Assembly (NCBI GenBank): GCA_027366165.1
Contig: DAHXKX010000062.1
Location: 1 to 32,273, forward strand
Direction of reading: 5' to 3'
Source: Actinomycetota bacterium
GTDB taxonomy: Bacteria; Actinomycetota; Acidimicrobiia; Acidimicrobiales; Acidimicrobiaceae
DNA length: 32,273 bases
Made by a program: the position numbers and the translations under genes. Under the pieces are notes generated by a model. The model had not been told where the DNA came from. It did no database searches and saw only the letters and a list, made by a program, of their open reading frames with translations. The stretch's first letter is position 1. Each line of letters starts with the position of its first letter. Shown here one piece after another: positions 18,901-26,671 of the stretch.

Positions 18901-19163
18901 AGCAGATGGGTGGCGCGGTTGGCGTGCTGGGCGCCAACATTGCAGGCAGCCGCAAATCCACGATTGGACGGCTCGTTTATTATTGTTGCGCTTGGCAACG
19001 TATTGAGAATGGCCTCGGTTGCATCGACGTCGGTAGAGGTGTCAATAAACACGCAGGACAGATTGGGATAATCGCAATCGCGCAACGAGTTGAGCATCTC
19101 TTGGAACCAGGTTCCCGGATCATGGACAACTGTTATTGCTACAACATGAGGCGCACTAGGCAT
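15954..19163 (-). CDS. GT2-family glycosyltransferase fused to large multi-TM (GT-C-like) region
   Basis: N-terminal GT-A features (FIDTSTDVD, NRGFAAACNVG, FCHDDVAF, FLYYEDADISWRAQ); C-terminal half with many TM segments; likely start MPSAPHVVAITVV at 19163 (track 19205). Confidence 0.8.
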   Translation of the reverse strand: MPSAPHVVAITVVHDPGTWFQEMLNSLRDCDYPNLSCVFIDTSTDVDATEAILNTLPSATIINEPSNRGFAAACNVGAQHANRATHLLFCHDDVAFAPDAIRKMVEEAFLMNAGVVTPKYLVWNSPSQIVALGASMDRTGTVASRVDVGDLDQGQYDVSQEVLVAPGGAMLIRKDLFDAIKGFDERMFLYYEDADISWRAQIAGARIVAAPLARVRHLGVSTQGARRSRGGRRKQENATVRARLPRHDRLRYSRKNQLRALLANTNGYSRFVSVIQYFILSIIESLYFFITGKPKIALSIVESWSVVLMNRPSVRKKRKAIRSYRAKSDVALRKQMIRGSARVKGFVNSRKNFRAQGEEARRVSAWRDYSSERSLLDRLTKPSFKQSKDSGRFDEGDSVTIAFARISRVFMWLMVAFVIVGTRHLTVGAIPLYGQFLPFGPAHTLISTYFSGSVHHHAAIAPSPTADLILGVLGYLFFGGTGFEANIVIIALIGMGLAGVFRIVADFRNRTAAYAAVGLYAIGPILGGVISSASLSGLVIYGLAPWFLIRLLRLSNLPGIFRSPRLSARYEFTVEGIWLALIIAFAPSYLFIFALVVLVVGVVGSRLGYLGSAKRYLATQAGSLGIASVLNLPWLLTFFMPGARESALFGSGGPAHVSVPWLLLLRVSREASVAPLFGVYLVALLASLVFVRERKADRVLTLFAVFCSIEVMAVFSSYGGFGQDPVPLTVILPLAYLVAVIAIGSGIEAAFSVLPRMRIGWRHVAIVLSTFSILVASYSMLGKNTTGRYQLVSQGYESSLGWMVPNSASSPGKVLWLGRLGTLPVGSYQISSDMAAGISEVGNPTIGSLFPAANPGVETRALDAITTAMKEDTVYLGRQLASLRIKYVVIPQSSLSNPSFLTSDFNLMLSRQRDLNQLVADPSVVAFSVQDQLKTPAAAHLGMVGSVFNVLRMLIEFAVAILWIGLIEAAVSRRSVAIWLTRKFLATRFGQSVATIGRLFRWVVNSENVSKTRRVPVRAGVLAGTAEVPSAVVGGESEPKFKHVKITSVVATNNESDDTVGTQVFNGED

Positions 19164-19426
19164 CAGAGTATTCAGGGTACCCTCAATCGGTTGCAAACTG
19201 CGCACCAGAAACTTGAACTTCTAATGACAAGGTATCGATCATAATTCAATTCAGAGACAAAGCTGCATCATGGGAAACAGTTTCATGGATAATACAAACG
19301 CCGCGTAATACCGGAGACTCCCCTTTTGCGTCAGAAGATCTCTGGATGGCCAGTCTTGCCACGACATATCCGATTACCAAGATCTAACGCCGCTGCAATC
19401 CCGCAGCCCATTTCCCTTCGCGGGCA

Positions 19427-19450
19427 AAACCCGCGTTGTGCAACGGGTTT
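19427..19450 (-). terminator. Putative minus-strand terminator after the Rmd-like SDR gene
   Basis: AAACCCG...CGGGTTT stem (minus strand reads AAACCCGTTGCACAACGCGGGTTTTG); competes with an overlapping CGCGGG-CAAAA-CCCGCG hairpin (19419-19435). Confidence 0.35.
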
Positions 19451-19540
19451 GATTCATCCTGCTTGGGGTGCCAAAGAGCTATAAACTCGATTCTTCAAAT
19501 AATCCACAGCCTTTGAAGTCGGACAAATTAGAATGAAAAT

Positions 19541-19708
19541 ATGGACAATAATGGGCCACCAAACAAGGAGTCGATCACCGACTTGGCCTATATCGTAGTC
19601 GGGATCTCGGTTCTGACTTTCCAGCATTCCATGGTGCTAAAAAACAACCTGCAGCGAAAGTTCAATCGGCTTCTAGGTGAATTGACCACCACTCTAGAAC
19701 ATCTTTAA
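19541..19708 (+). CDS. Unannotated 55-aa single-TM mini-protein MDNNGPPNKESITDLAYIVVGISVLTFQHSMVLKNNLQRKFNRLLGELTTTLEHL
   Basis: ATG-to-TAA ORF of 56 codons with a hydrophobic helix followed by a basic amphipathic segment; TAGAAT hexamer 6 nt upstream of the ATG fits a leaderless actinobacterial promoter. Confidence 0.5.
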   Translation: MDNNGPPNKESITDLAYIVVGISVLTFQHSMVLKNNLQRKFNRLLGELTTTLEHL

Positions 19709-20573
19709 GACTTTCCTCAATTGATATCGCTGGTTTCCACAACAATTCCGAACGGCACCTTGACGAGTCTCCATAGATGTCGCTCACCTCGACGTCCCTC
19801 GCAAGGCGGGGATCACGTTCCAGCACCACCTCCGCACCTGCCAACCTGATAATCCTCCCAGCCAGCCAACTTATGGAAACTGACTGTCCTGAACAAACGT
19901 TGTAGACCTTACCCGCCACACCTACCTCAGCCATCTGCCTGTAAGCCCTAACCACGTCACGGACATCGGTAAAATCCCGCCTCGACTCCAGATTCCCAAC
20001 CCTGATTGAGCCGATCCCACCCCTTTGTGCCAACAGAACCCTCTTGGCCAGCGCGGATACCACGTAGCTGTCCGATTGACCGGGTCCAATGTGGTTGAAT
20101 GGACGGGCTATTATCACCCGCTGACCATACGCCCGGAAGGCCTGCATAGCCACCTGCTCAGCTGCAGCCTTGGACGCCGCATACGGAGACAACGGTGCCA
20201 AGGGAGAGTCCTCATCCACTGGCAAAAGATTCGGGCTCACACGTCCATATACCTCCGAAGATGACACGATTATGATCCTCGCTCCTGGAAAAACTCTTCG
20301 GGCAGCTTCCAGCAAATTAAGAGTGCCCATAACGTTCACCCTGAAAACCTCATGGGACGACCCAAATGACTCTCCCACATTGGCAAGCGCGGCCAGATGA
20401 TAGATGGTTTCAATAGACCCGCTTGGCAACGAGTCCATCGCACGTGAAAGAGCCTCCTCATTTGCGATGTCAACGGTTGGATCCAGCAACGTCGCATCGT
20501 CACCCATTGAAACCAGATAGTCTTTCAAATGCCTGCCTACAAATCCGCTACCACCTGTTACCAAAGCCTTCAT
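19662..20573 (-). CDS. NAD-dependent epimerase/dehydratase, GDP-4-keto-6-deoxymannose reductase (Rmd)-like
   Basis: TGGSGFVGRHL, SSSEVYG, SPYAASKAAAEQ, ARPFNHIGPGQSDSYVVSALAKR (Rmd-like signature). Confidence 0.8.
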   Translation of the reverse strand: MKALVTGGSGFVGRHLKDYLVSMGDDATLLDPTVDIANEEALSRAMDSLPSGSIETIYHLAALANVGESFGSSHEVFRVNVMGTLNLLEAARRVFPGARIIIVSSSEVYGRVSPNLLPVDEDSPLAPLSPYAASKAAAEQVAMQAFRAYGQRVIIARPFNHIGPGQSDSYVVSALAKRVLLAQRGGIGSIRVGNLESRRDFTDVRDVVRAYRQMAEVGVAGKVYNVCSGQSVSISWLAGRIIRLAGAEVVLERDPRLARDVEVSDIYGDSSRCRSELLWKPAISIEESLKDVLEWWSIHLEAD

Positions 20574-20582
20574 GAGCTAATG

Positions 20583-21719
20583 CTAACTTTCCGTACCAAA
20601 TCCCAAGGCAGCATAAATATCAAGATGTTTTTTTGCGGTGTTGCTCCAGTTAAACTCCTGCGATTTCGAGATACCCTGGACAACCTTCAATCTCGCCTCT
20701 TCCGAGCCCGACATCGCCCTCGCCATCTTTTCGGAAATGTCGGCGGGATCCTCTGGATCGCAAAGCCAAGCACACCCGTCCGCCACCTCCTCCATCACCG
20801 ATTTGGAGGAAGTCACTACCGGTACCCCCGCCGCCATCGCCTCCAATACGGGAAGCCCAAAACCCTCCGCAAAGGAAGGATAGGCGACACAGGAGGAGCG
20901 ATACACCACCTTCAACATCTCCTCCTCAGGAAGGTAACCGATCTGTTGGATCCGCTCGCAATACTTCGAAGAGGCAATCCGGGAATAGACCACCTCCGAC
21001 TTCCAGCCTTTCTGGCCAACCAATACCAGCCTGACATCTGGATCCTCGGAAGCAAGAATATCAAAGGCTTTCACAAGATTCACAAGGTTCTTTCTAGGCT
21101 CAATAGTCCCAATATGTAGCACAACCCTCTCTCCCGGGTGCATTTGCCGTTCATCTTCTCCCCGGCCTGGCTCAGCTCTAGTAACAGACGGCTTGAAGCG
21201 CCTGTGGTCGACGCCGTGATAGATCACGCTCACGTTCTCCAGCCTGCCAAAGTGTGTTTCCAGCCGTGACCTTGTAAATTCACTGGGGACGATTATTGCG
21301 TCTGCCTCCTCAACCGCATAACGGATTGCCCTCGAGAAATAGGCCACCTTTATCTTCTCATGCCACTCGGGATGCTCGATCATGGTCAGGTCGTGAATTG
21401 TGGATATCCTGGCTCCCCTGTAACCGCGAGGAATTGCGTAGTGGACACCGTGGTAAATACCCGCCACTTTATTTCTCAACTGTCTCGCGAGGACCGTTTC
21501 TTCCCAAACTATCCTCAGTGAACGCCTGTCAGGCGCCTTTAGAACCACAGGTGCCGATGCGATACCCTCCCAAAATCCCACGTCGGCGGATTTGGATATC
21601 AAATCGAAACCGGCTGTGAGCTGATGAAGGTTTGAAACCAGTTCGATGGCATATCTGCCTGCCCCCGCAGGCCGGGCTGGAACACTTGATACATCGATGA
21701 TTAGGCGTTGCTTTGCCAC
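20583..21719 (-). CDS. Glycosyltransferase family 4 (GT-B)
   Basis: RPAGAGRYAIELV, HIGTIEPRKNLVNLVKAF, YPSFAEGFGLPVLEAMAAGVPVVTS. Confidence 0.9.
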   Translation of the reverse strand: MAKQRLIIDVSSVPARPAGAGRYAIELVSNLHQLTAGFDLISKSADVGFWEGIASAPVVLKAPDRRSLRIVWEETVLARQLRNKVAGIYHGVHYAIPRGYRGARISTIHDLTMIEHPEWHEKIKVAYFSRAIRYAVEEADAIIVPSEFTRSRLETHFGRLENVSVIYHGVDHRRFKPSVTRAEPGRGEDERQMHPGERVVLHIGTIEPRKNLVNLVKAFDILASEDPDVRLVLVGQKGWKSEVVYSRIASSKYCERIQQIGYLPEEEMLKVVYRSSCVAYPSFAEGFGLPVLEAMAAGVPVVTSSKSVMEEVADGCAWLCDPEDPADISEKMARAMSGSEEARLKVVQGISKSQEFNWSNTAKKHLDIYAALGFGTES

Positions 21720-22813
21720 AACATCCGCTCCCAGAGTTCCATGTGCTTACGGGCCGCGCCTGCCCATGTCAGCTGCGCTGCCGTGCTCAAGCCCTGCTGA
21801 GTCAACGCCCGCCTTCTTTGAACATCGACAATCAGCCTGGTCATACCGGCCGAAATTGACTCAACGCTATTTGGGTCAACTAGTTCAACAGCACCTTTCG
21901 CTGATGGCACATCAGAGCTGACCACAGGAAGCCCGTTGGACATCGCTTCCACAACCGGCAATCCAAAACCCTCCTCAAACGGCACATACGTCAAAAACAT
22001 GGCGGACCTATAAAGTGCCACCAGAACCTGCTCTGAGACGTTGCCCAGAAAATGCACACCTGCCTCGCCTTTCGCCCTTTCGCCCCAGCCCGATGGACCA
22101 ACAATAAGCAAATCGGGAGCGGAAGGAATTGAAATGCGCATCTGACGATACGCGGCGATCAACCCATTCAAATTTTTCCTCGGCTCAAGTGTGGAAACGC
22201 TCAGAATGAAATCCTGGCTGGTACCTAGCGACTGTAGAAGAGCCTTGCAACCCTTGAGATCGGCGTTACCAAGATGATCCGCTCCTGATTCGATGACAGT
22301 AACTCTGTCATGGCCGATCCCAGAGGTGGTAAGCGAATGCTTGGTCTGCTCTGACACCGCGACGATGGGAAATCCACCCTTGGCAATAGTTCGCAGCTGT
22401 CTCGTGTGCCACAACACTCCACGCTTGGTAAAGAAACTCGGATTAGTGATGAAAGCGACGTCATGAACCGTACATACCAGCTTTTGCGATTTCAGCAGCA
22501 CCGGTGGTACCCACATTGAAAAACTATGATAAACACCGGGTCTTTGTCCAAGGAAGGGAATTTTCGCGTCGCTTAGGCGCATGAACACCTCATGCCCGAA
22601 TGGCAGACACCGAACAGGCATGTCAAACTGGTCGAGGGGGTCACTCCCTTTCTGGCTCGACGCAATAACCCGGAATTCAAGGTCGGGAAAATTATCTTTA
22701 AGGCGGGAAATTGCCGTCAACAACGCAGACGTGTGCGTGCCAATTCCACCCGGCACTTTCGCACGTAATTGTTCGGCAATGAGAAATACGCTTTTCCTGA
22801 CCTCTTTGCCCAT
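21701..22813 (-). CDS. Glycosyltransferase family 4 (GT-B)
   Basis: VSTLEPRKNLNGLIAAY, VPFEEGFGLPVVEAMSNGLPVVSSD; overlaps the next GT4 gene. Confidence 0.9.
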   Translation of the reverse strand: MGKEVRKSVFLIAEQLRAKVPGGIGTHTSALLTAISRLKDNFPDLEFRVIASSQKGSDPLDQFDMPVRCLPFGHEVFMRLSDAKIPFLGQRPGVYHSFSMWVPPVLLKSQKLVCTVHDVAFITNPSFFTKRGVLWHTRQLRTIAKGGFPIVAVSEQTKHSLTTSGIGHDRVTVIESGADHLGNADLKGCKALLQSLGTSQDFILSVSTLEPRKNLNGLIAAYRQMRISIPSAPDLLIVGPSGWGERAKGEAGVHFLGNVSEQVLVALYRSAMFLTYVPFEEGFGLPVVEAMSNGLPVVSSDVPSAKGAVELVDPNSVESISAGMTRLIVDVQRRRALTQQGLSTAAQLTWAGAARKHMELWERMLWQSNA

Positions 22814-22814
22814 G

Positions 22815-23981
22815 CTATCTCCGACTCACCAAGTGGTACAGGGATGCCAATTCACTTGCGCAGCGGTCCCAGGAAAACCTGTGTATATGTTCAAGACCTG
22901 CCTGACTCAGGCGCGCCCTTTCGGATTCATCGCCAACCAAACGCATGACGCCAGTTGCCAAACCGTTCAAATCTCCGCTGTTCACCAGCAGCGCGCAAGC
23001 GTCGGACAGAACTTCGGCCAATGCCCCCGAGTTTGTGGAGACTACCGGCGTGCCAAGAGACATTGCCTCAAGGGGAGGAAAACCAAAACCTTCATAGACC
23101 GAGGGATAGGCAAAAACTGTGGCGTTCTTCAGCAACCATTGCCTGGTAGCCGGCGTCACATAGCCGAGCCGAAAGATCTTGGATCTCGATTTGGCTCTGG
23201 TAATCGCGCTGGTTAGATCGCTTGATCCCCAGCCGTCTTTCCCGGCGATCACCAAAACAAGATCAGGTTCATGCCGCACGACCTCATCAAACGCCCGGAC
23301 CAGCAATGTGTAATCTTTGCGCGGCTCGACAGTTCCGAGCGCGAGGACAAATCTCCTACCGGCGAGCGGTCCCACTTTGGCAGCGTCGAGGTCTATGCTT
23401 GGGTCCACAAGAGGGATCCCGTGATGGATTGCCACGACTTTTGCTGGGTCGACCTTGAAGTTTTCGATCACCTCCTGAGCCACGAAGCGTGACGGCGTAT
23501 GGACAAACGCACCTCCGTCGATGGCCCGCTGAACCAGCTTCGGAAAAACTAGGGTCGCCGCTTCGCACATTTCCGGGAAGCGGAGCGTAGTGAGATCGTG
23601 TACGGTGACAACCTTCCCGGCCAAACGGGTTGGCGGAACCACGAAATTGGTACCGTGCACGACATCGATCTTGCGGTCCCAAAGTTCAAGTGGCGGAAAA
23701 TTGTACCTATTCCACATCGCGTGTAGGGGTCGAGCCGGCATGATCCAGTCGCTGCAACCCACCCCCGCGGGAAGCTCTTTCTTCAACATATGGCGTCGCC
23801 GGTGAGTGACTGCAAATGCGTTCACGTCGAGCGACTCGATTCGCGCCAGCGAATTCAGCGCACCGTAGCAGAACTCGCCCACCCCTGTGCGAAAACCCAG
23901 GAGTGCGGTGGCTTCATATGCAATTCTCAATCGTGTCTGACTCTCCACCTGCGTTTCCCGCAATTCCATCTCCATGAGCAT
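22815..23981 (-). CDS. Glycosyltransferase family 4 (GT-B)
   Basis: LGTVEPRKDYTLLVRAF, YPSVYEGFGFPPLEAMSLGTPVVSTNSGALAEV; start likely ATG 23981 (MLMEMELRE) because the track's extension to 24209 is antisense to cofD. Confidence 0.88.
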   Translation of the reverse strand: MLMEMELRETQVESQTRLRIAYEATALLGFRTGVGEFCYGALNSLARIESLDVNAFAVTHRRRHMLKKELPAGVGCSDWIMPARPLHAMWNRYNFPPLELWDRKIDVVHGTNFVVPPTRLAGKVVTVHDLTTLRFPEMCEAATLVFPKLVQRAIDGGAFVHTPSRFVAQEVIENFKVDPAKVVAIHHGIPLVDPSIDLDAAKVGPLAGRRFVLALGTVEPRKDYTLLVRAFDEVVRHEPDLVLVIAGKDGWGSSDLTSAITRAKSRSKIFRLGYVTPATRQWLLKNATVFAYPSVYEGFGFPPLEAMSLGTPVVSTNSGALAEVLSDACALLVNSGDLNGLATGVMRLVGDESERARLSQAGLEHIHRFSWDRCASELASLYHLVSRR

Positions 23982-24080
23982 AGAGCTTGGTCCCGGCACG
24001 TTTGAACCAAAGCGACTCCGACAATCAGAAAAGGGCCTCAGCTGCCCATAGGGCCGTATCCAAATACTAAGGTTCCCTGT

Positions 24081-25028
24081 GTGATTGCGATACTTTCCGG
24101 AGGCGTAGGAGCAGCCAGATTTGCCGTTGGAATGGCTAATCTGATTGACCCCCGAGACATCGTCATCATCTCCAACGTTGGAGATGATGACGAACTGCAT
24201 GGGCTCCACATCTCCCCCGATATCGATACTGTCATATATACACTTGCTGAATCGATCAACCCTGAAACCGGATGGGGTCTAAATGGAGAGACCTGGCGGG
24301 TGATGGATGCTCTGGCGGCATACGGAGGACTAACCTGGTTCAGGCTTGGGGATGGGGACCTTGCCACCCATCTGTTCAGAACGCAGCTTTTGAGGGAAGG
24401 AGTCACGCTCACCGAGATCACCGACCGTATACGCAAGCGGTGGAACGTCAAACCGAAAATTCTCCCGGTCACAGATGGCCGCCTCAGAACGGTCCTATTC
24501 TCAGTGTCAGCTGGAATGGAAGAAAGGATGAGTTTCCAGGAGTACTTCGTCCAACACGCTCATCGTCCCGTAATTTCACGTGTCATCTACGATGGTTCGG
24601 GAGAAGTCACGGCAACGAACGAGGTGACTGAAACCCTTGAGACCGCCAGCGCCATTTTGATCGCGCCATCCAATCCTGTCCTTTCAATCGGACCTATCCT
24701 CTCAGTTCCAGGGATAGCCGACCTTTTACTGCGCAGACGCGATAAGGTTGTCGCAGTTTCACCCATCATCGCTGGAGAGGCGGTGAAGGGGCCAGCCGCG
24801 AAACTCATGTCGGAACTGGGCCTCGGACCTTCTGCATTGGGAGTCGCCCAATATTACAGAAAGATCATTTCAGCGATTGTCATTGACGGCGCTGATGCCA
24901 ACCTTGCAGATGACATCCGTGCCCTGGGAATTGAGACTGCTGTGACCAACACCCTCATGGACAACGTCGAGGTTTCCAGGCTCCTTGCAAAGACTGCACT
25001 CGACATGGTTGGCGGGGGTCCGAATTGA
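24081..25028 (+). CDS. cofD: 2-phospho-L-lactate transferase (CofD/FbiA), coenzyme F420 biosynthesis
   Basis: LSGGVGAARFAVGM, VIISNVGDDDELHGLHISPDIDTVIYTLA, FQEYFVQ, APSNPVLSIGPIL; GTG start. Confidence 0.95.
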   Translation: MIAILSGGVGAARFAVGMANLIDPRDIVIISNVGDDDELHGLHISPDIDTVIYTLAESINPETGWGLNGETWRVMDALAAYGGLTWFRLGDGDLATHLFRTQLLREGVTLTEITDRIRKRWNVKPKILPVTDGRLRTVLFSVSAGMEERMSFQEYFVQHAHRPVISRVIYDGSGEVTATNEVTETLETASAILIAPSNPVLSIGPILSVPGIADLLLRRRDKVVAVSPIIAGEAVKGPAAKLMSELGLGPSALGVAQYYRKIISAIVIDGADANLADDIRALGIETAVTNTLMDNVEVSRLLAKTALDMVGGGPN

Positions 25029-25717
25029 TCTCTATCTTCGCGCCTCAAGGCATTGGGGAAATTCACAGAGGCGACAATCTGGCCGATATCATCATGGCGA
25101 GCTGCGAACTGAGAGACTATGACGTGGTGACCGTGACCTCAAAGATCGTGTCAAAGGCCGAAGGAAGAGTGGTGGCCATTGATCATCATGATGAGAAGGC
25201 TTTTGAAAATTTGATCCTCTCGGAGGCCAGGCGTGTCCTCAGACGGCGTGGAAGCCTGATAATTACTGAGACCCATCAAGGCTATATCTGCGCGAATTCC
25301 GGGATCGACCTCTCAAACGTTGATGAAGGTTTTGCGGTACTTCTGCCGAGTAATCCCGATCTTTCAGCCAGACGCATTCAAAAGCAACTCTCAAACAAGA
25401 CTGGTCTGAAACTGGGTGTGGTTATCACCGACACCTTTGGCAGAACCTGGAGAAAGGGCGTAACCGATGTGGCACTTGGATGCGCCGGCATCGCGGCAAT
25501 CTTGGACTTGAGAGGGACGAAAGACACCAAAGGCAGAGTCTTGGTTGCGACCGAGGTCGCCCTAGCAGACGAAATCGCCGCTGCGGCAGAATTGGCAAAG
25601 CCTAAAGCGGGAGGGACTCCGGTGGTGATAGTTCGAGGTCTGGATAAAGAATTTTTTAGACATTCGTCCATCGCCAAAGAAATAATTCGGGATCCATCCG
25701 AAGACCTTTTCAGATAG
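25025..25717 (+). CDS. cofE: Coenzyme F420-0:L-glutamate ligase (CofE, single-domain)
   Basis: VTVTSKIVSKAEGRVV, ANSGIDLSNV, VVITDTFGRTWRKGVTDVALGCAGI; overlaps cofD by 4 nt; 230 aa only. Confidence 0.93.
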   Translation: MISIFAPQGIGEIHRGDNLADIIMASCELRDYDVVTVTSKIVSKAEGRVVAIDHHDEKAFENLILSEARRVLRRRGSLIITETHQGYICANSGIDLSNVDEGFAVLLPSNPDLSARRIQKQLSNKTGLKLGVVITDTFGRTWRKGVTDVALGCAGIAAILDLRGTKDTKGRVLVATEVALADEIAAAAELAKPKAGGTPVVIVRGLDKEFFRHSSIAKEIIRDPSEDLFR

Positions 25718-26671
25718 TCAGCTTTTATCCCGGACCCATTTGATCACGCGAGACAGACCGTCATTCATTCCGACCATGGGTTTCCACAGCAGGATCTCGC
25801 TGGCCTTCTGGTTGGACAGGCAGGATCGCTTCAACTCCCCCGTACGGCCCGGCAGATACTTCGGCTCCAAAGGTGACGCCTGAAGTCTTGCCATTTCCCA
25901 ATAAAGTTCATTCACGGAGGTCTCCCTGGAACTCGCGATGTTGAATAATTCGCCTTCTCCGGCGTCAAGGGATCTCACAAAGGCATCGACGACATCGCCA
26001 ACGTAGACGAAATCTCTGGTCTGTTCACCATCTCCAAATATCACCGAGGGCCGGTCGGACACCAGGTTGCCGGCAAAAATTGACACTACCCCAGACTCTC
26101 CGTGAGGATCCTGCCTGGGTCCGTAGACATTTGCCAAGGCCAATGCCACATACTCCATTCCGTAAAGGGATCCGTAGGCGGCCAGATAGTCCAGAACCAC
26201 TTTCTTCGAAACGCCATAGTTGGAGAGCGGTTGATGCGGGGCTTTTTCCGTCAATGGGAGGAGCGAAAGATCCGGTTCTCCATACAGGGTTCCACCGCTC
26301 GCCGAATAGACCAAACGCTCAACGCCAAACCTATGCGACAGCTCAATCACGTTGAGACTTCCCACAACATTCACCAAGGCGTCACCTAGGGGGTCTGACA
26401 TTGAACGCCTGACATCCGCTTGAGCAGCGAGATGGAACACGAAGCGTGGAGTCACCCTTTCCATCACGTCCTGCAAATCCTTGCCGGCAATGTCCTGTCT
26501 CACCACCTGGAGCTGACTACCATATCTTTTGGCATCCTCCAGATTCGCCATAGAACCCACCGAGAAATCATCGATGACGACTACTTTGAAGCCAATTTCC
26601 AAGAGTCTGTCAACAACGTGAGAACCAATGAATCCGGCACCACCCGTGACGACGACGCAGTCAGCACTCAC
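25718..26671 (-). CDS. NAD-dependent epimerase/dehydratase (UDP-glucose 4-epimerase-like)
   Basis: VTGGAGFIGSHVVDRLL, HLAAQADVRRS, YSASGGTLYGE, NYGVSKK; overlaps the upstream NDP-sugar pyrophosphorylase gene by 4 nt. Confidence 0.85.
   Translation of the reverse strand: MSADCVVVTGGAGFIGSHVVDRLLEIGFKVVVIDDFSVGSMANLEDAKRYGSQLQVVRQDIAGKDLQDVMERVTPRFVFHLAAQADVRRSMSDPLGDALVNVVGSLNVIELSHRFGVERLVYSASGGTLYGEPDLSLLPLTEKAPHQPLSNYGVSKKVVLDYLAAYGSLYGMEYVALALANVYGPRQDPHGESGVVSIFAGNLVSDRPSVIFGDGEQTRDFVYVGDVVDAFVRSLDAGEGELFNIASSRETSVNELYWEMARLQASPLEPKYLPGRTGELKRSCLSNQKASEILLWKPMVGMNDGLSRVIKWVRDKS

Noticed and set aside
23982-24209. N-terminal extension of the GT4 gene containing VIISNVGDDDDV
   Set aside because: This is antisense cofD sequence that mirrors the CofD motif only because of the 32-bp palindrome; the GT4 fold starts near 23981.
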